64,000 nucleotides of DNA from Thalassia testudinum (GCA_037157565.1 JAZHRO010000063.1:154306501-154370500), one strand, 5' to 3'; shown: positions 42,425 to 55,415, numbered from the stretch's first letter. Made by a program: numbers and translations. Notes: generated from the sequence alone by a model not told the origin.

Positions 42425-44036
42425 ATGAATCCTTCCACATATTATATGCATTCTCGCTCTTTCCCTCCTGTTTTGAATTATCCTCAACATGAAGATTATC
42501 CTGACTCGTACTGTAATCAACCATCAGTTAGTTGGGATAACTCGGATTGGGGATACAGCTCCAAACCTCCGTGTTTAAGGTCTAACCCTGAATACTATGA
42601 TTGTGATTTCTATCCTTCTTAGAGCCACATCGATTATAGATCGTCACCCTTTCATGGATAACCTAATACGATCTAAATCAAGAAGGATACACTGATTCTT
42701 ACCCATCCTTTGATTACACTGCCTTTAGGTCATCACCACTGTTTGAACAATCCAAAATGACCTATTATCTGGAACGGTATAATGAATCTCAATTCGTTAA
42801 CTCCTCTTCATTGATCCCAAACCCGCCCAACCCTGAACCAACTCATTTGGTTCAGGGTAACCAGGTTCAAGACAAGGTTCTGGCTAACTTGAGGAATATC
42901 ATGCAATCTTTAGAAGTTCAGCCAATACCTTGCATTGAAAGATTGGAGCCCCTAATTGAAATAATTGATGATTTGAAAAAGTATTTGCTGGATTGGCTCC
43001 AGGATATTAAGGATAAGAACCTGGGTGAGTTTCTACTTAGGAAGTAAGCGAAAATGAGGATGAGATTTTTGGTTGCTTTAGTTCATTCGTGGGATGATTC
43101 CCAGGATGAACTCCCTTCAGGAGAGCCAATGTCAGAACCAGCTCAGCCACCTGTTGGGGGGGATATGCGTTACGAGGCTGACCATATTGAATTAGAGCAA
43201 CTAATTAAGGATGATCTGATTTCTTCACCTGAGATCCCTGAGCCAGGGTACAAGGAAACATATGTCTCCATGGATCAGAAAGTGATAGATGGTTTTGGGA
43301 CATACATTAATACGGATCATGATTTCTTTGATTCTGATGGCGAAGATTCAAGTTGCGAAGTCTCACGCGAGTTTACAGAACACGATTTCTGTGAGACGAT
43401 TGGGCTTGAGGAATCTGATAGATCATTTGATAGCCCAATAACTGAGGAAACTGAGCTTATCAGGGCTCGCCTTATGGATCCAAACTCACATTTTCTGGAG
43501 GATTCAATCAAATGCCCTGATTGTCAGTTACACCCCATTGAACTTATCGATGATTCTATTTTTGAGATAGCTAGACCCAAGTCAATTCTGATTCAGCCAC
43601 ATCTTTTAGACTTGGAAATTTCAGACGGGGTGATCAATATGCAAGAGGTCCCGGAATTTAACATTCTAATTGAGGAGGATAGGAGTTAGGAAGTTCTGAT
43701 TTGGGAAGCTAACTCCAGATGAAGTAGAAGACCACGTCTAAGGGTTCCATTTCATCTGAAACCATCAAGCCAAAACCCTTATGACATTTGTTCTGAGGAT
43801 GTTCAACCCAATCACACATTCATTGATTATCCTTTTGATATCTCTGTATCCCGACTTTTTGGTCCTGGGTTGCATCCTCATAAATCGTAGGCCTGACCCC
43901 ACTTGCATATTGATTTTAGATTTTGGGTAATTTTTATCCAAAACCTTAGATATTCTCGATTATGGGGTATGGGTCTGCACCACAATATGATCCACATCTG
44001 TGGACATCTATTGGCAGGTCTGAGGTTCATCTTTTT
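42425..44036 (+). pseudogene. E4 unknown ORF, related to the E2 protein, broken
   Basis: Starts MNPSTYYMHSRSFPPVLNY at 42425, with the same Tyr/Pro-rich opening and position as the E2 protein. A stop at 42620 and a frame change separate it from 42757-43047 (helical: IMQSLEVQ, IIDDLKKYLLDWL) and the acidic 43054-43689. The C-terminus reads LWGMGLHHNMIHICGHLL near 43960-44020, matching GMGLHHNLIRICGLL of E2. The centre is too diverged to align by eye. No known domain is recognised. Confidence 0.6.
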
Positions 44037-44220
44037 ACTCTAATTCTGACCTACACTTGTGAATTCTTTATTTCTCTTCTTTTTATAGTGTGCCTAGTTG
44101 AAGGCACTAAATTCAGCACGTATACAGTTCTTTTTAGTTTTTATCTCGGAGCGGACCCGACATTCACGCAATTCAGGTGCTTTCTGCTCTATTCCACTCT
44201 GTTTTATGTCTTTTTAATAC

Positions 44221-44256
44221 AATGAGAACATTGCATTAGATAGGCATGGGGGGGTG
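44221..44256 (+). promoter_or_regulatory. Internal polypurine tract (E4)
   Basis: AATGAGAACATTGCATTAG leads to GGCATGGGGGGGTGAA, 1.2 kb before the 3' tract. Confidence 0.55.
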
Positions 44257-45469
44257 AATAATCATCTCTGAATTTATTCGTCAGCTCCATAGATTTGTTT
44301 TATTTTCTTTCATTTATAAAAAATTATGGAATTAGGAAAGAGAACTTAGGTTTAAGAAAATTTTCAATCTTAGGAAATACTACATTATGATTTGAACACA
44401 AAGACCCTTCAGGTCTTCAGACTTAATCAGCCTGTGTATCCACTAAAATGTGGATTTGTTTTTCGAGTCCTCGCTAACCTGAATTCTATTTTAATCTAAG
44501 TAAATAAGTTTGGGTGATAAGTACACGACTTATCAATCCACCCTTTGATTTGAGGAAACTTTGAGTTTTAAGCATCTACACACTATATTTGCACTGACTC
44601 GTTATTCGACGATTTTAACAGAAATTGGGTAGCTAATGAACCTTCTAGGGTGATATGGCTGGCAAGTTATCATGGGTAACAACCTATAGGTAGGTTGTCC
44701 AGAGCCCAGTCACTGGACCTTTCTCTTCTTGCTACCTTTAGGTAAATCTTAGACAAGGGAAGACACCTACTTAAAAAAAAAAAGTCAGAAAGAAAAGAAA
44801 AAAGAAAAGGAGAAAAGAAAAGAAATAATAATAATAATAAGCCACACTTTGCCACACGAGTATGGCTGGCAAGTTGTCGGTGGTAACAGCTCATCGACCG
44901 GTTGTCCAGAACCCAGCTCAATAAATGCACTGAAAAATTCCCAAAACACATAGGAAGAAGCGGAGAAGTAGAATAAACCAGGGAGATATACACTGGATTC
45001 ACCCTTGTGTTGACCCTCTAAAAGTAAAAGTAGGGAGAAACCTACCGGTTGTAAAGATACACCTTTAGGCAGAATTCACTTTTTATGGTTACCTAAAGGC
45101 GTAGAAATCCAAAGTCCGTTTTTACTGCCTTTCAACGAGTCTATCACATTCACAATAAGATGCTTAGAACTTAGGGTTCTCATCAAATCATGGGTGAGTA
45201 GAATGGCCGTAGAAAGCCACTCCTAAATCCTAAAACTCGAAAATTCAAAAAAATTGGAAAAGAAGAAAAAGAGATAAAGAAATTCTTTCTTTGAATAAGG
45301 CGAGGGCTTGAGACGGCTGTATTTTGGCAGATACCCGGGCACTGTTGTGTCTTTGAAAGTTCAGATCCTAAGTAGACATTTTCTTAATGATTGAAAATAA
45401 CTCATGCCCAAATAATCCAACCCGATTCTTTTATAAATAGCATGTAGTTTTTGCTAGGGACTAGCAAAA
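44257..45469 (+). other. E4 3' noncoding region with conserved RNA-structure candidates
   Basis: Hairpin ATCCAC/GTGGAT (44438-44455), TGATAAGT/ACTTATCA (44515-44535), module A (44654-44712), a purine run, and module B (44861-44920). Order and spacing are the same as in E1. Confidence 0.6.
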
Positions 45470-45485
45470 GATAGGAATGGGGGTA
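45470..45485 (+). promoter_or_regulatory. E4 3' polypurine tract
   Basis: ATAGGAATGGGGGTA directly before the LTR start. Confidence 0.8.
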
Positions 45486-47146
45486 TGATGTAAACATGTT
45501 TACACTACTTAAGATGTTTATTTATGCATGTTCTTAAGCATAGGATTGCATTGCATACTATAAATATTGCATAACATGCATCATCTTGCATTTAGATTAG
45601 TTTGAATAAAATGGAAGTTAATTATCTCCTTTTATGTTCAGGGACAGGGCAAAATTTTTATCGGGGTCTCGGATTGAAGATCCAACCATACAGATGTGAT
45701 CAAGGTGACGATTGGAGTTCAACGACTCGAAGATCGCCCTAATCAGACATCTGTAGCATCAGATAGAGATCGAGGAACCCTAGAAGATCAAGGACCAAGA
45801 TGGTGTGAATCCACACTTCAAATGACAAATCTGACCACATGGATGGATTCGGATCGACGATCGCAACCTAACGGCAGGAAAATTGACTCAATCCGACAAC
45901 CGTGGCACCATCTACATCATCCAGAAGATGGACGGCTAAGATGGCACCATGTGGCGCCATCTCGGCTGCCCAACCATCCACACACACCTGCTGAAGGCAT
46001 CCTCATCAACGTTTCCCCATCGTTGGATCAAGATCCAACTGCTGGGACACATCCGCGCTTAAGTTAAGCACCCGCCCATCAATGCGCGTAGCGCAGTGGG
46101 CGAGAGCACTTAAGTAAGGTGCAAGTGCGGGTTTGAAATGCAGGAGGCGGGTGATCGGGTGCGGGCGAGTGGCCACGAGGAGTGTTAGATCATGATCGAG
46201 CTGTCATGAGTGCTCAATAGCGCCCACGTGCTATCGCACGCTCGCGCCTCAAGTGAGATCAGACGTGGAGCGCGCGATGCAAAGGCGTGACGAGGGGTGG
46301 GTTAAGCCGTCTGATCTCACGATCGGACGGCTAAAATTTGCAGATCGTGAACGTGCGTTTCATGTCCGAGCAGGTGAGCAGGCGCGCACGCTCCCCCTAC
46401 TATGCCGACGATGTGGCTTTAGCGATGGTTTTATCCGTCACTAAAGACCCCTTATTTAATGTTTTGAGATTTAAAAGACCAATTTGCCCTCATTCTTTGC
46501 AACTATAAAAGGAGGCCTCCTCCATACGAAATCTTCATCCCTTCTCTTCTCTCCCTCTCCAAAGCTTAAGAGAAGCTTGTCCCACACCAGGATGCTTCTC
46601 GTGAGATAAAGTCAAATTTTCGTCCCTCTTTCGGAAGAGGATCCTCCAACGATGATGGCGTGCTGCCCCGTTCCCATTCTTCCCTCTTCGTCCTCCTTCT
46701 TCCTACTCCGTTCCCCGTCTTCCAGGCATCGTCCTATTCAACTCATCCTCCAAGCAACTGTCGAGGAGGATATCTCTCTCTCCATTCTTTTTACTGCATT
46801 CTAGAGTAGATTTACTGCTTTCTAGTTTAATCATTCTCCCGCTTTCTAGTCATAATGTTTAGTATAATGAACAATCTTTATGATGATGAATTCCATGTTC
46901 ATTCTACATCTCTTTTGGTTTTCTTGTAATATTCTCTCTCTCTCTTCTATTTATTGTAAATAGTTAGATAGTTTCTAATCAATTATTCTGCTTCATATAA
47001 ATCAAACGTCTGCCTCCTTGAGTTTGACCTGGGATTTTTATTCCGTTACAAATTTTATTTGTTGAACACGAGTTCTTCGCTTTCATACTATGATGACAGG
47101 TTTTTCAAAACCAAACACATTAGCGTAGCAACTCATAGCTTCAACA
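45486..47146 (+). repeat. E4 3' LTR (full length)
   Basis: 1661 bp, TGATGTAAACATG to TTCAACA. It carries the tRNA-like module (46089-46140), the palindrome GTCTGATC/GATCGGAC near 46307-46335, the inverted repeat 46418-46445 and TATAAAAGG at 46504-46512. Confidence 0.92.
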
Positions 47147-47151
47147 AAGGT

Positions 47152-47309
47152 GAATGTTGGCGTGTGGTATTTGGATGGTGGCAGGGAAGGTGGACGAAGG
47201 AGAAGTTCGGGGGAGTCATGGAGTCAGTGAAAGTGAGAATAGATAGAGGGCTTTTATGCGAGGAGGTGAGGCAAAGCTTGTGGAGGTGGTGGCCGATAAG
47301 CATATTTTC
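47152..47309. other. Continuation of E8 internal remnant
   Basis: GGTGG-rich sequence continuous with 39973 when E4 is removed. No gene is visible. Confidence 0.35.
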
Positions 47310-49043
47310 ACAAGGGAAAATTAAAGTTTTAGAGAACCCATCGTTGTAGTTGCAAAAATTGCTACCATATAAAATTTATACCGAAACTTGAAGTGAGTCC
47401 TGGGTCGAACACAGGGAGGCGAATGTTTGGTTTGAAATCCACGCTTCAACTTTATTTGTTTTTGGTGTTTTTATCTTTTGAGATTTTTTTGGTATTTATA
47501 AGGCAAGAGATTAGGTCAATAAAATCTAGCTAATCTATTGCAAAATAAGAAAAAGTGAAAGTGAGAGAGCGAGAGAGAGTGCATTAATGTATTTATCAAA
47601 TGAAAGTTTGCTACAGGTAAACAACTACACTAGAAAGTAGTAAAAGATAGATAGAGGTGAGAACAGTCCCCCTCAATGGTCGCTTGGAGGACAACTCACT
47701 CTGACGTGGTGAGGAGCTAGATGAAGAATGGCATTGGAGGAAGGAGGATAGGGCAAGTCAACATCGCGGTGAGGTTCGTCTTCCCGAAGGTGGTGAGAGG
47801 ATGGCCATGGGATGCTCCACGAATGGGGATGAGAGGCAGGAACAAATGTTTGATTTTCTACTCTAGAGGAGCATCCCAGGCTTGGACCAAGCTCTCTCTA
47901 GAGCCTTGGAGGTGGTGAGGGAGAGAAAGCAAGAGATGGTTATGAATGGAGGGGTGTAGGACTTTTTATAGTGGAGGAGAGGGGCTAAAATGAGTATGGG
48001 ACAATTAGCGACAGCAATGATGTCGCTAAAGTTCCAGCTCACGTACGCGCACATGCCTGGTCATAGTTGTCATGCGCGGATGAATCTCAACCGTCGGATC
48101 CAAGATGATCGGCCACAGGTATGCGATGATCGTGCCCTTCAAATTGCGTTAGATGGCACATTGATTTTCACATTGGATCGCATGCTATCACTGCATTCAG
48201 ATTGAGCGGCACTGATCATGCCACGATGCCACCTTCTTCACCGACTAATTGAGGTCATGCGAATGAATTTTGTCTGCACCTCTTTATAGCGGATTGGATG
48301 TGCACCTGAAGTCTCGATCGTGTATCCTCGGGTTGCGAGTGGTGAGCATGACCGATGTGGCACATGGATAGATTATCGAGCAGAGGATCAAGGTGGCACA
48401 AGATCTCGATCGTTGGATGGAGATCCAATGGTTGAGAATCATAGTTGATGAGCTCCTCACAAGAAGCGGGCGACGTGGCATGTGTATTGCCATTAGAGGA
48501 GCGTCCAGATTGTGTGGGACGTGTGCTTTAGAAGTTGAGCATATCTTTTAGGTGACTTTGGGTGGCTTAGATGGTGCCACAATGTGCCATCTAGACCGTC
48601 CAACTTCATATTCTTGTACGTGGCGCAACAGATGTCGGATTGGGTTGATTTTCACATTGTTAGGTTGCGATCATTGATCTGGATCCATCCGTGATATTGG
48701 ATTTGTCATCTAAGGTTTGGATTGGCACCACCTTACCCCTTGGCCTTTGTTCTTCCTCGGACTGCATAATGTGCTATGGGACTCCGATCAAGACGATTTT
48801 GGAGGTGTTAGACTCCAATCATTGTCCTGATCAGATCCGTATAGTTGGATCATCAATCCTAGGCCCCAAAATAAATCTCCTTCTCTTTTGGCCACAAAAG
48901 GATGCTAATTAACCAATAATTTACACAAACTATTCTAAATGCAGAATGATGCATGCTATGCAAATTTATAATATGGAATACATCTCTAAGCATAAGAACA
49001 TGTATAAATAGGCATTTTATCTTAAATGGATGTGTATACATCA
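47310..49043 (-). repeat. E6 3' LTR (left edge approximate)
   Basis: The right edge GTATACATCA is followed by the minus-strand polypurine side TACCCTCATAC. The LTR-end module GAGTCCTGGGTCGAACACAG lies near 47395. The minus-strand TATA context TATAAAAAGTCC is at 47964-47971, with the inverted repeat TTAGCGAC/GTCGCTAA at 48005-48029 upstream of it. On the minus strand the start matches the E3 LTR start in style (TGATGTATACACATCC). Confidence 0.75.
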
Positions 49044-50333
49044 TACCCTCATACTTATCTTTTGCTAGTCCCTAGCAAAATCAAACTAAATGCTATGTAT
49101 AAAAATAGAATTAGGACTCGATCGCTTAAGGCATTACTTGTTTATTAACAAAAGGAAATTTCAACTAAGGTCCTAAACTACGAAGACTCAACAGTACCTA
49201 GGTGCCTGCCAAAATGCAGATTGCCCAAGTCATACTTTAATTGAAAAGGGAAGATACATTTTTTTCAATTTTTTTTCTTCTGTTCTAATTTTTTTGGATT
49301 TTTGAGTTTAGAGTTTCGGGTTAGCTTTCTACGACTATCCAATCCACCCAAGACTCAAAAAGTGCTTTAAGTTTTAAGCATCTTTTGAAAAGGTGATAGA
49401 CTCACTAGGCAGTTGTTAAAATGGACTTTAGGTTTCTATGACCCTAGGTGACCTTAAGAGTTTCTACCTTAAGGTTTATCTTTCCGATCGGTAGCTTTCT
49501 CCCTACTTCTTCTATTTTTTATGGGGTCAACACAAGGGCGAACTCAGTGCATATCTCCTCAGTTTATTCTACTTCCTCGCTTCTTCCCTAAGTGTTTTGG
49601 GAATTATTTGTGCATTTTGTGAGCTGGGCTCTGGACAACCGGCCAATGGGTAGTTACTCATGGCAACTTGACAACCATACTCGTGCAGTGAAGTGTGGTT
49701 TATTTATATTTTCTCTTTTTTCTTTATTTTCTTTTTTTTTTCCTTTTTTATTTTTGAGTATATTTTTTTCTTTTTCTGAGTAGGTGGCTTCCCTAATCTA
49801 AGATTTACCTAAAGGCAGAAGAATGAGTATGGTCATGTAGGTAGGCACTGGACAATCGGTCAATGGGCTGTTACCCATGACAACTTGCCAACCATGCTAC
49901 CCTAGAAAGTTCATTAGCTACCTAATTTTCGTAAAATCATAAAAAAGTGAGTCAGTGCAAATAGTGTGCAGATGCTTTATACTTAAAGTCCCCGCAAATC
50001 AGAGGGCGAGTTGATAATTCGTGTACTTATCACCCCAATTTATTAACCAAATTAAAATAAAATTAACTTGGCGAGGACTAAAGGCCAAGTCCATATTTTA
50101 GTGGACACTCGAGCTGATTAAACCTAAAGACTTGAAGAGTCTAAGTGTTCAGGTCCTAAAGTATCGTTTCCTAAAGTTAACAACTCTTAATGCCTAAGGT
50201 CTCTTCCCCTAATTATATTTTTTCTTCTTTTCGAATTTAATTTTTTTAAAAAAGAAAATAAAAGAAATTCCATGGAGTTAACAAAATGATTTTAGAATTA
50301 AGTATCCACCCCCTTAATCATGTCTGATTCGCA
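49044..50333 (-). other. E6 interior: conserved 3' noncoding region only
   Basis: On the minus strand: degenerate internal polypurine tract (about 50303-50317), hairpin GTCCA/TGGAC (50089-50106), stem-loop (50012-50032, one mismatch), module A (49845-49903), a purine run, and module B (49621-49680). Nothing coding remains. Confidence 0.65.
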
Positions 50334-51798
50334 TGTAGAAAGGATTGGATTTTGGAAAACCCATTATCGTAGTTAGATTCATGAGAAAATCCATTGATCA
50401 GATAAAATTTATAATCGAAACTCAAAAAGTGAGTCCCAGGTCGAACACGGGAAGGCGAACATTTGGTTTGAAAATCTACATTTCACTTTTTATTTATTTC
50501 TTTCGTTTTTATCTTTTCTAATTTTTTTGATATTTTTAGCAAGTAAGAGATCAGGTTGATGAATTCTAGCTAATCTACTTGCAAAATAAGAGAGAGAGAG
50601 ACAGAGACAGAGAGAGAAACAATCATCTATTTTTATAATCAAATATTTCTTACAACTAGGAAAGCGAGAAATCTATACTACGAAATCAATAAAGATAGAG
50701 ATAGGTGAGAGAAATCCCCCTCGACGGTTGCTTGAACGATGACTCTCTCTGGCGTCACCTAGAGGAAATTGGTGAGGAGTGGGACGAACTAGGATGGAGC
50801 CAGAGGATGGAGGGTGGGGCAGAAGGGTGTTACAGCAAGGATCTTCTTCCCGAAGGGAGGTGAGAAGACAACCACGGGATGCTCCAAGAAGGGTGATGAG
50901 ATGTGGGAACAAATGTTTGTTTTCTACTCTAGAGGAGCATCTTAAGCTTGGGACAAGCTCTCTCTAGAGCATTGGAGGTGGTGAGGAGAAGAAAGGAAGA
51001 GATGGTTATGAGTGGAGTGTAGGCCTTTTTATTGGAGGAGAGGGGCTAAAACAAGTAAGGGATAATTAGAAACAGTAAAGGTGTTGCTAAAGTTCCAGCT
51101 CAAGCGTCGCTATTTCCTCTAGCTCACGCTCATGCTCACGCATGCACGCTCATGGTTGGATCAAGCGTGGACCATTAGCAGTCGTTGGATCAGAGGTGGA
51201 CGATTGAGATGGCACGGGGATCACGCATTCAGATCGCGCACTTATTGGCACGTCAGATTGGGCATTGGTTAGCACGTGATCGTATGCGTGTAGATCAAGT
51301 GGGTTTGATTATGCCACGTCGCCTCCCTTTCTACCACTTGATGGCCATCCAACGAGCGCAATTCGATTGCACACGTGCTCACGAGATCGCCTCCCCCACC
51401 GTGGCTCAAATTCACGCTTGCGATTTGCGATTGCTTGTCTTCACCATTGTGCCAAAACCACAGTTTGTCGAGCAAACATTTTAACGGTCGTGCGCCCGTG
51501 GTTGTTGGATCAAGATCCAATGACCTAGATCTGATGTTTGACTGGAGAAGGAGAGCTGTGCTAATCCTTGGGCGACTATGGGCAGTCCAGATGATGCCAT
51601 GTGGCATCAATTGAGCTATCTATTTGATATGCTTTTTAGATGATGCCATGGACATCAGATTGGGTCGATTCTCGTGCTTGTTGGGTTGCAATTGTCAATA
51701 CGGATCCATCTGTACAGTTGGATTTAATGTTTAAAGCTTTGAATTACGTCACCTAGTCCCTCAGCCATTTATCTTCTTCAAACTTCATATGATGCTAT
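50334..51798 (-). repeat. E6 5' LTR, left part
   Basis: Matches 47310 to about 48780 with clear divergence. It is cut after GATGCTAT by E5; the homologous left LTR reads GTGCTATGGGACTCC across that point. Confidence 0.75.
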
Positions 51799-53967
51799 TG
51801 ATAACGAAATACGTGTGATTTGTAAAACCAAGCTTTTAACATCATTGTAACATGCGAATTCGCATATGCTTTTAAATTTATATCCTAGATAGGGGAAGTA
51901 TCTAGAGTCATCCAAGGGGGCCAAATGTTTACAAAATTAATCCTCGTGCTTACAAATAGATCTCAACTTTCTTTTTGGTATTTTAAATATGTAATTTTTT
52001 TTTGTTTTGAAAAGACGAGGGCAAAATGCGAATTGAAGCGGAAAGTACTAACACCTATAATTGCTTAACTAAAACTTAAAAGATAGATATATCTTCTTCC
52101 TAAGCTCACTCTAGGCAAGTGGAGGCCTAGAGTAACTAGGAAGAAGAGGTGAAACAAGTGCTAGAACCAAAACAACAATTGCAATAGAAAGTAAAAGAAG
52201 GCAAATTGATTAACTAGAATTTGTGTTCTTTCTCCAAGACAAGTAGAGGAATGCTTCTACTAAAATAAAAAAAATCTAAAAGCAAGAAAAAAAACACAAA
52301 TCCTCTTGCAAAAATGGTGAAGGGAGTCTTCTTGCTCCAAGCCTAGCTGCTCCTTGGCTTGAAAAGAGGGCCTCCTTCTTCTCCTTCCTTGAGAGCTCCT
52401 CCAAGGTGGAAGCTACCACCTTCAAGATCTCCTCCAAAGATCTTCCTTGCCTGGCTTCTCCTTTGGCTGGCGTGACTCAAGAGAGAAGGGAAGAGGGGAA
52501 GGCACCAAGGGGACAGAATATCCCCTTAATCTTCTTCTTCTTCTTCTCTCTTAGATGTGGGCTTCTACGTGGAATATGAGAGTGAATTTGCTAGCCAAGG
52601 ATGGGTTGAATGGTGGTGGGTAGTGGTCTTTTTATAGGGGTGGGTGAGGGGTTAGGGTGCCTCTTGAAATGGAGGGCTAAGATGGTTGGATGGAGGTGGT
52701 TAGATGATGCTAGGGTTAAGGATGGTTGGAGCCACCTAAGGGGTGCTACGGTGGTAGTTAGGGTTGGTCAAGAGGCACCTAAAAGTGGCGTCAACCATGG
52801 AAAGGTGCCATGGGTTGGCACTAACTTTAAGGCTTCTAGAAGGTGGGGTTATGTGGAGGGTGGAGATGGGTTTAAGGGGAGATGTGTGGTGGAGATGAAG
52901 GGGATGTTTGGAGGGAAAAGTGGCACCATCAACGGGGTAGTTAGGGTGGTTTTGGCGCCACTTTTAGCTGTCTTTTGAAGGTGGTGAGTAGGCTAGGTTG
53001 GCGCCAAGTAGTTGGAACTTAGGTGGAGCTAGTAGGTGGAGTTGTTTGGTAGGGTTTTTGGGTGGTACAGGACAAGGAAGTTGGAGCATAGCTAAGCTAA
53101 GCTAAGCTAGCTTAGCTAATGGAGGAGTAGAGAAGGAGGTGTTGGAGCTAGGGTTTTGAGGGAGGAGTTGAGGAGAAGTCTGAAGCTGAAACTGGAGCTG
53201 GCTGCTACTGAAGAGGCTGGCATGGAGCTACTCTAGCTGGCCTAGCTTGCTAGTTCTTTGCTTTCTACTAAGCCAAGCTAAAGTGAGCTGGCTTCTACCA
53301 TAATGAGCTGAGGTGAGCTAGGTCTGGTGCTTTTGTGGAGGATCAAGCTGGTTGAGGCAGCTAAGGTAACTTAGCTCAACTGAGTTGAGCTAAGCTGAGT
53401 CCCTGGGAGCTGGACTTGAGTTTCCTGAGCTGGGATGAGTTCTTCAGCTGGCTGGAGTTGAGTAGAGCTGGATGTAGCTAGATCTAAGCTGGGGTGAACT
53501 CCTGTCAACTCAGCTGAGCTAACTAGAGCTCCCTGTGGACTAGTGAGAGCTGAGATGAGCTAGACTTAGCTAAGTTGAGCTGGATCTAAGCTGACTTGAG
53601 CTAAGGTTAGCTAAGATGAACTCTCTTGAGCTACCATTCAGTTGAGATTAGTTGAATAGAGCTGGGATGAGCTAACCTTAGTTCAAGTGAGCTAGGTTCC
53701 AACTGTGGTGAGCTGGATTAAGCTGAGTTCCAGCTGGTTTGAACTCCTTCTTCACCAATTGTCTTCTTGAGTGCTAGGGTTTTAGGGATCTGTATATCTG
53801 TTCATCCCTAACACTCACAAAAACATATTAAAATAACAAAAGAAAATGCAATGCATGCCTAACCTAGTGAATGCCTAAATGTAGCCCAAAAACTCTTTTG
53901 CAGAGTAAAATCCTAAGAGCTAGGTTTTTTTTAAATCATAAAAATGATGATAAACTGGCGTTTATCA
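51799..53967 (-). repeat. E5 3' LTR (2169 bp)
   Basis: TGATAACG to TTATCA on the plus strand, and highly similar to 62649 onward where both are visible. The minus-strand TATA context CTATAAAAAGACC is at about 52630-52637. The upstream half (53090-53760) is packed with AGCTGAG/GAGCTGAG/AGCTAAGC-type repeats. Confidence 0.93.
53090..53760. repeat. AGCT-cored short repeat field in the E5 3' LTR
   Basis: Dozens of GAGCT, AGCTGAG and AGCTAAGCT units at irregular spacing, rich in the AGCT palindrome. A diverged copy is at 1-340. Confidence 0.85.
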
Positions 53968-53985
53968 CACCCCCATGCTTATCTT
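53968..53985 (-). promoter_or_regulatory. E5 3' polypurine tract
   Basis: On the minus strand ATAAGCATGGGGGTG directly precedes the LTR start TGATAAACG. Confidence 0.8.
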
Positions 53986-55204
53986 TTGCTAGTCTCTTAG
54001 CAAAACTTCAAAAAAAAATTTGGAAACGGAATTTTTGGGAAATCTAATTTTTTCAGCTTATGAGGAGAAAAAAGATTAAGGGACCTTGGTAGATCAAAAC
54101 ATGGAGGTCCGGGATTTGTTAAAGATAAACTTTGGGATTTGTTTTTCGATCCAACCATTAGATAGAACGGGATCAATATCTCCTCTAGAAAATTTATAAT
54201 TTAACCCCTTGTTAATTCAGATGACTTGAAATTTTTATTTTTAGGATTTTTCTGGCTCATGAATCTGATTCGCAACTTGCAAAATCCTTTAAAACCTTGT
54301 GTTTGTGCTTGTGAAAAGCCAACATTTATAAGGGCGTGTTTATTTATTATTACTTTTTTTTCTCTCCCCCATGCTTATTTTTAGCTTAGTCTTACAATAG
54401 ATGTGTCGGGATCATCATTCCCATTACCATTCCTCGAGGGGGCTCTGGCACCAGTACTTCGAGATAGCACTGTCCATGACACCACCCAGGAGCTCACAAC
54501 CCCAAAACATGATGCGGTGTAAAGGGGTGCTCCAAGCAAACTCAAGCTCTTGCTCCGACACTATAGGTAGAGCACCGTCCAAGACACTTGAGCTGCTAAA
54601 ATGCACTTTAATGCTTCGTCTAAAGATATGAAATATAGATATAGAGCAGTGCCGAGGAGGTAACTTGTTGACATCACATCCTCAAAGGAGGCATTTTCCT
54701 CCTCAGTGGTGGGAACTCAAACCAATGATCTACTTCAGACTTTTACTAAGTCTAAACAAGGGAGTTTCTTCAAATTTTTAGTTGTTTTTAAGTGTTGGCT
54801 TGTGTGTGAAATTTGACACAAAAAGTTTCTCAAGACATGCAAGTTTTTGAATCAGAAACTAAGTCAAATACTTTCCGTATTACAAAATAGGATCAAGTCA
54901 CCTGAACTATCATGAGTTCAGGTGGAATTTTAGAGAAGGATATCTGATCTAGTCTAAAAATAGACCCTGCAATTCTAATGATCAGATTCATATCCTCGTC
55001 CTTAGTTTGTTAAAGATTAAATCCCATTGTACCAAAAGTGAACTTTTCGACCCTAGTCCTGATTTAAAATTTTTCCTCAAAAAGTTTGCAACATTTTAAT
55101 TTTTTTATCTTTTTTTTTTGGGTATGCAAGCAGGAAATAAATTAAAGAAAAATGCATGTTTTTGGGTTTTGAAAATCCTAAATCGATCGCCAAAATTTAA
55201 AAAC
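53986..55204 (-). other. E5 3' noncoding region
   Basis: No supported gene. It lacks the CTGGCAA modules and the TGATAAGT stem-loop of the other elements. It has another stem, AGGAGG/CCTCCT, at about 54676-54700. A 76-codon frame at 54401-54631 has no family features. Confidence 0.45.
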
Positions 55205-55245
55205 ACCGCCCCCATGCTTAAGATATGCCATGTCCTCATGCATTA
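55205..55245 (-). promoter_or_regulatory. Internal polypurine tract (E5)
   Basis: On the minus strand AATGCATGAGGACATGGC leads to TTAAGCATGGGGGCGG, 1.2 kb before the 3' tract. This is the same arrangement as in E1 to E4. Confidence 0.5.
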
Positions 55246-55415
55246 GGAGGGAAAAGGGATCACCTTATTGAAGAACGGTCGGGTTTAGGATGATCAAAAC
55301 CTGGAAAAAGAAGAAAAGAAAAGGAAAGCAGGAAGAAATGATGGGTTACCTCCCATATAGTGCTATCTTTTACGCCATTTAGCTGGGCGTAATGTGCATT
55401 AGTGATCAAGGGTGG

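Larger units (their letters stand above)
39979..47146 (+). mobile_element. E4: non-autonomous Athila-derived element with decayed unknown ORF
   Basis: Flanked by AAGGT (39974-39978 and 47147-47151). The 5' LTR is 1275 bp and the 3' LTR 1661 bp; the 5' copy has lost about 370 bp next to the primer site. The internal region has a leader, a broken frame related to E2, and the full set of 3' noncoding signals. No gag or pol wording is seen. Confidence 0.92.
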
